Below are positions 62,681 through 64,000 of a stretch of 64,000 bases of DNA, piece after piece. The stretch is from Ustilago trichophora (taxonomy: Eukaryota; Basidiomycota; Ustilaginomycetes; Ustilaginales; Ustilaginaceae). Under the pieces are notes generated by a model. That model did no database searches. It was not told the origin of the DNA and saw only the letters and a list, made by a program, of their open reading frames with translations. Numbering within the stretch: the first letter of the stretch is position 1; each line of letters begins with the position of its first letter. The stretch lies in contig OOIN01000024.1 of the NCBI GenBank assembly GCA_900323505.1, forward strand, positions 1-64,000. Direction: 5' to 3'. The position numbers and the translations under genes were made by a program.

Positions 62681-64000
62681 ATGGCTTCCCTTTCGCGCAA
62701 CCTCCTCCGCACTGCGGGCAAGGCCAAGAGCCTCGTACGTATCATTGGCACCATGTTACGCAATCTGCGGATGAAACATCGAGCGCTGAACCACGATTAC
62801 TGACATCAACACCTCTACTCCTTGACTCGCCATTTGCTCACTTGCTGCGATTCCACACCAACAGCCCGCCTACTCGCGCAACGCCATCCCCTCGTCGTCG
62901 CGCTTTGTTCAGCTCACCGCCGAGGCTTCCCGTCCCCAGCAGCAGCTCCCCGAATCCAAGTCGGAAAAGTTCAAGGTCGACCTCAACGCCGACTCGTTCA
63001 AGGGTTACAAGTTTGACGTCCCCAAGCTCGAGTGGGAGACCTCCAAGGATGAGCTCGTCCACCTCTACTCTGAGATGGTCAAGATGCGAAGGATGGAGAT
63101 GGCTGCCGACCAGCTTTACAAGCAGAAGCTCATCCGTGGTTTCTGCCACTTGGCCATTGGTCAGGAGGCCGTCGCCGTCGGTATGGAGGCCGGTATGAAG
63201 CCCTCGGACAAGCTCATCACTGCTTACCGATGCCACCCCTTCACCGTCCAGAAGGGCGGTACCATCAAGTCGGTCATTGCCGAATTGTTCGGTCGTGAGG
63301 CTGGTATCTCCAAGGGTAAGGGTGGTTCCATGCACATGTTCACCCCTACCTTCTTCGGTGGTAACGGTATCGTCGGTGCCCAGGTCCCCGTCGGTGCTGG
63401 TATCGCTTTCGCCCAGCAGTACCTCAACACTGGCGACGCCACTTTTGCCATGTACGGTGACGGTGCCTCCAACCAGGGTCAGGTCTTCGAGGCCTACAAC
63501 ATGGCCAAGCTCTGGAACCTCCCCGCCGTCTTTGTCTGCGAGAACAACAAGTACGGCATGGGTACCTCGGCAGAACGCTCTTCGATGAACACCCAGTACT
63601 ACACCCGTGGTGACGTGATTCCCGGTATCCAGGTCAACGCCATGGACGTTCTCGCCGTCGCCGCCGCCACCAAGCACGCTTCGGACTTCACTCTCGGCGG
63701 CAACGGTCCCTTGCTCATGGAGCTCGTCACTTACCGATACGGTGGTCACTCTCTCTCCGACCCCGGTACCACTTACCGTACCCGTGACGAAATCCAGACC
63801 ATGCGTTCCAGCTCCGACCCCATCCAGGGCCTCAAGACCCGCATGCTCGACTGGGGCGTTGTCGAGGAGGCCGAACTCAAAAAGATCGACAAGGCCGCAA
63901 AGGAAGAGGTCGACCAGGCCGTCGAGGAAGCCAAGCAATCTCCACAGCCTAAGGAGGACACCCTCTGGACCGACATTTACTACCCTGGCACTGAGCCTGA
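62681..64000 (+). CDS. PDA1: Pyruvate dehydrogenase E1 component alpha subunit, 3' end outside window
   Basis: E1 alpha with E1 beta carries out thiamine-diphosphate-dependent decarboxylation of pyruvate in the mitochondrial matrix. Exon 1 is 62681-62734 (18 codons, MASLSRNLLRTAGKAKSL, a typical presequence). A 130-bp intron (GTACGT...AACAG, phase 0) follows, and exon 2 runs from 62865 to the window edge, giving 396 residues so far; roughly 15 are missing at the C-terminus. Motifs: FCHLAIGQEAVAVG, YRCHPF, GGSMHMF, GNGIVGAQVPVGAG, the ThDP motif GDGASNQGQVFEAYNMAKLW then NNKYGMGT, and the regulatory-loop sequence YRYGGHSLSDPGTTYRTRDE with the family's phosphorylatable Ser. The gene uses a strongly C-ending codon set, suggesting high expression. 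Confidence 0.97.

Noticed and set aside
62838..63938. 366-codon minus-strand frame inside PDA1
   Set aside because: Antisense shadow of the highly C-ending codon use of PDA1; no known motifs.

Overview
The window is one chromosome end of a basidiomycete, most probably a smut fungus (Ustilaginales; genus not resolved). It opens with about 160 bp of CCCTAA/TTAGGG telomere repeat. Next comes a telomere-linked RecQ-type helicase gene of the kind known at smut chromosome ends, and then intron-poor genes with long 5' regions. Only three introns could be supported by reading frame and splice sites. A dispersed TACTGTAC-type motif sits in many intergenic regions. No RNA gene or CRISPR array was recognised.

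Layout. 1-8.1 kb is subtelomere: telomere, a protein gene cut off by the telomere, a 36-bp minisatellite, a composite OrsD/recombinase-like/RecQ helicase gene, and 2 kb of repeat-rich non-coding DNA. 8.1-11.4 kb holds a large P-loop NTPase with a PD-(D/E)XK-like C-terminus, resembling the Crinkler (CRN)-related class. From 11.8 kb on come conserved genes: ATP11 (F1-ATPase assembly), UTP6 (ribosome biogenesis), a Sec4/Rab8 GTPase, a LIM-C1-RhoGAP protein, RPB1 (RNA polymerase II), VPS27 (ESCRT-0), an ABCC full transporter, a secreted aspartic protease, a low-complexity conserved fungal protein, a 0.9-kb inverted-repeat element, HIS7, a PhoD-like phosphatase, a SWI3/RSC8-type chromatin subunit, a short two-exon complex I subunit (NDUFB2-like), and PDA1 (pyruvate dehydrogenase E1 alpha), which is cut by the window edge.

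The genes do not form a pathway. Two groups can be made loosely: mitochondrial energy metabolism (ATP11, NDUFB2-like, PDA1) and polarised secretion or endosomal traffic (Sec4/Rab8, LIM-RhoGAP, VPS27). The most unusual material is at the telomere and in the 48.8-49.7 kb element: an open reading frame that runs into the telomere repeat, a helicase joined to a tyrosine-recombinase-like core, and an apparently undescribed inverted-repeat element next to HIS7.
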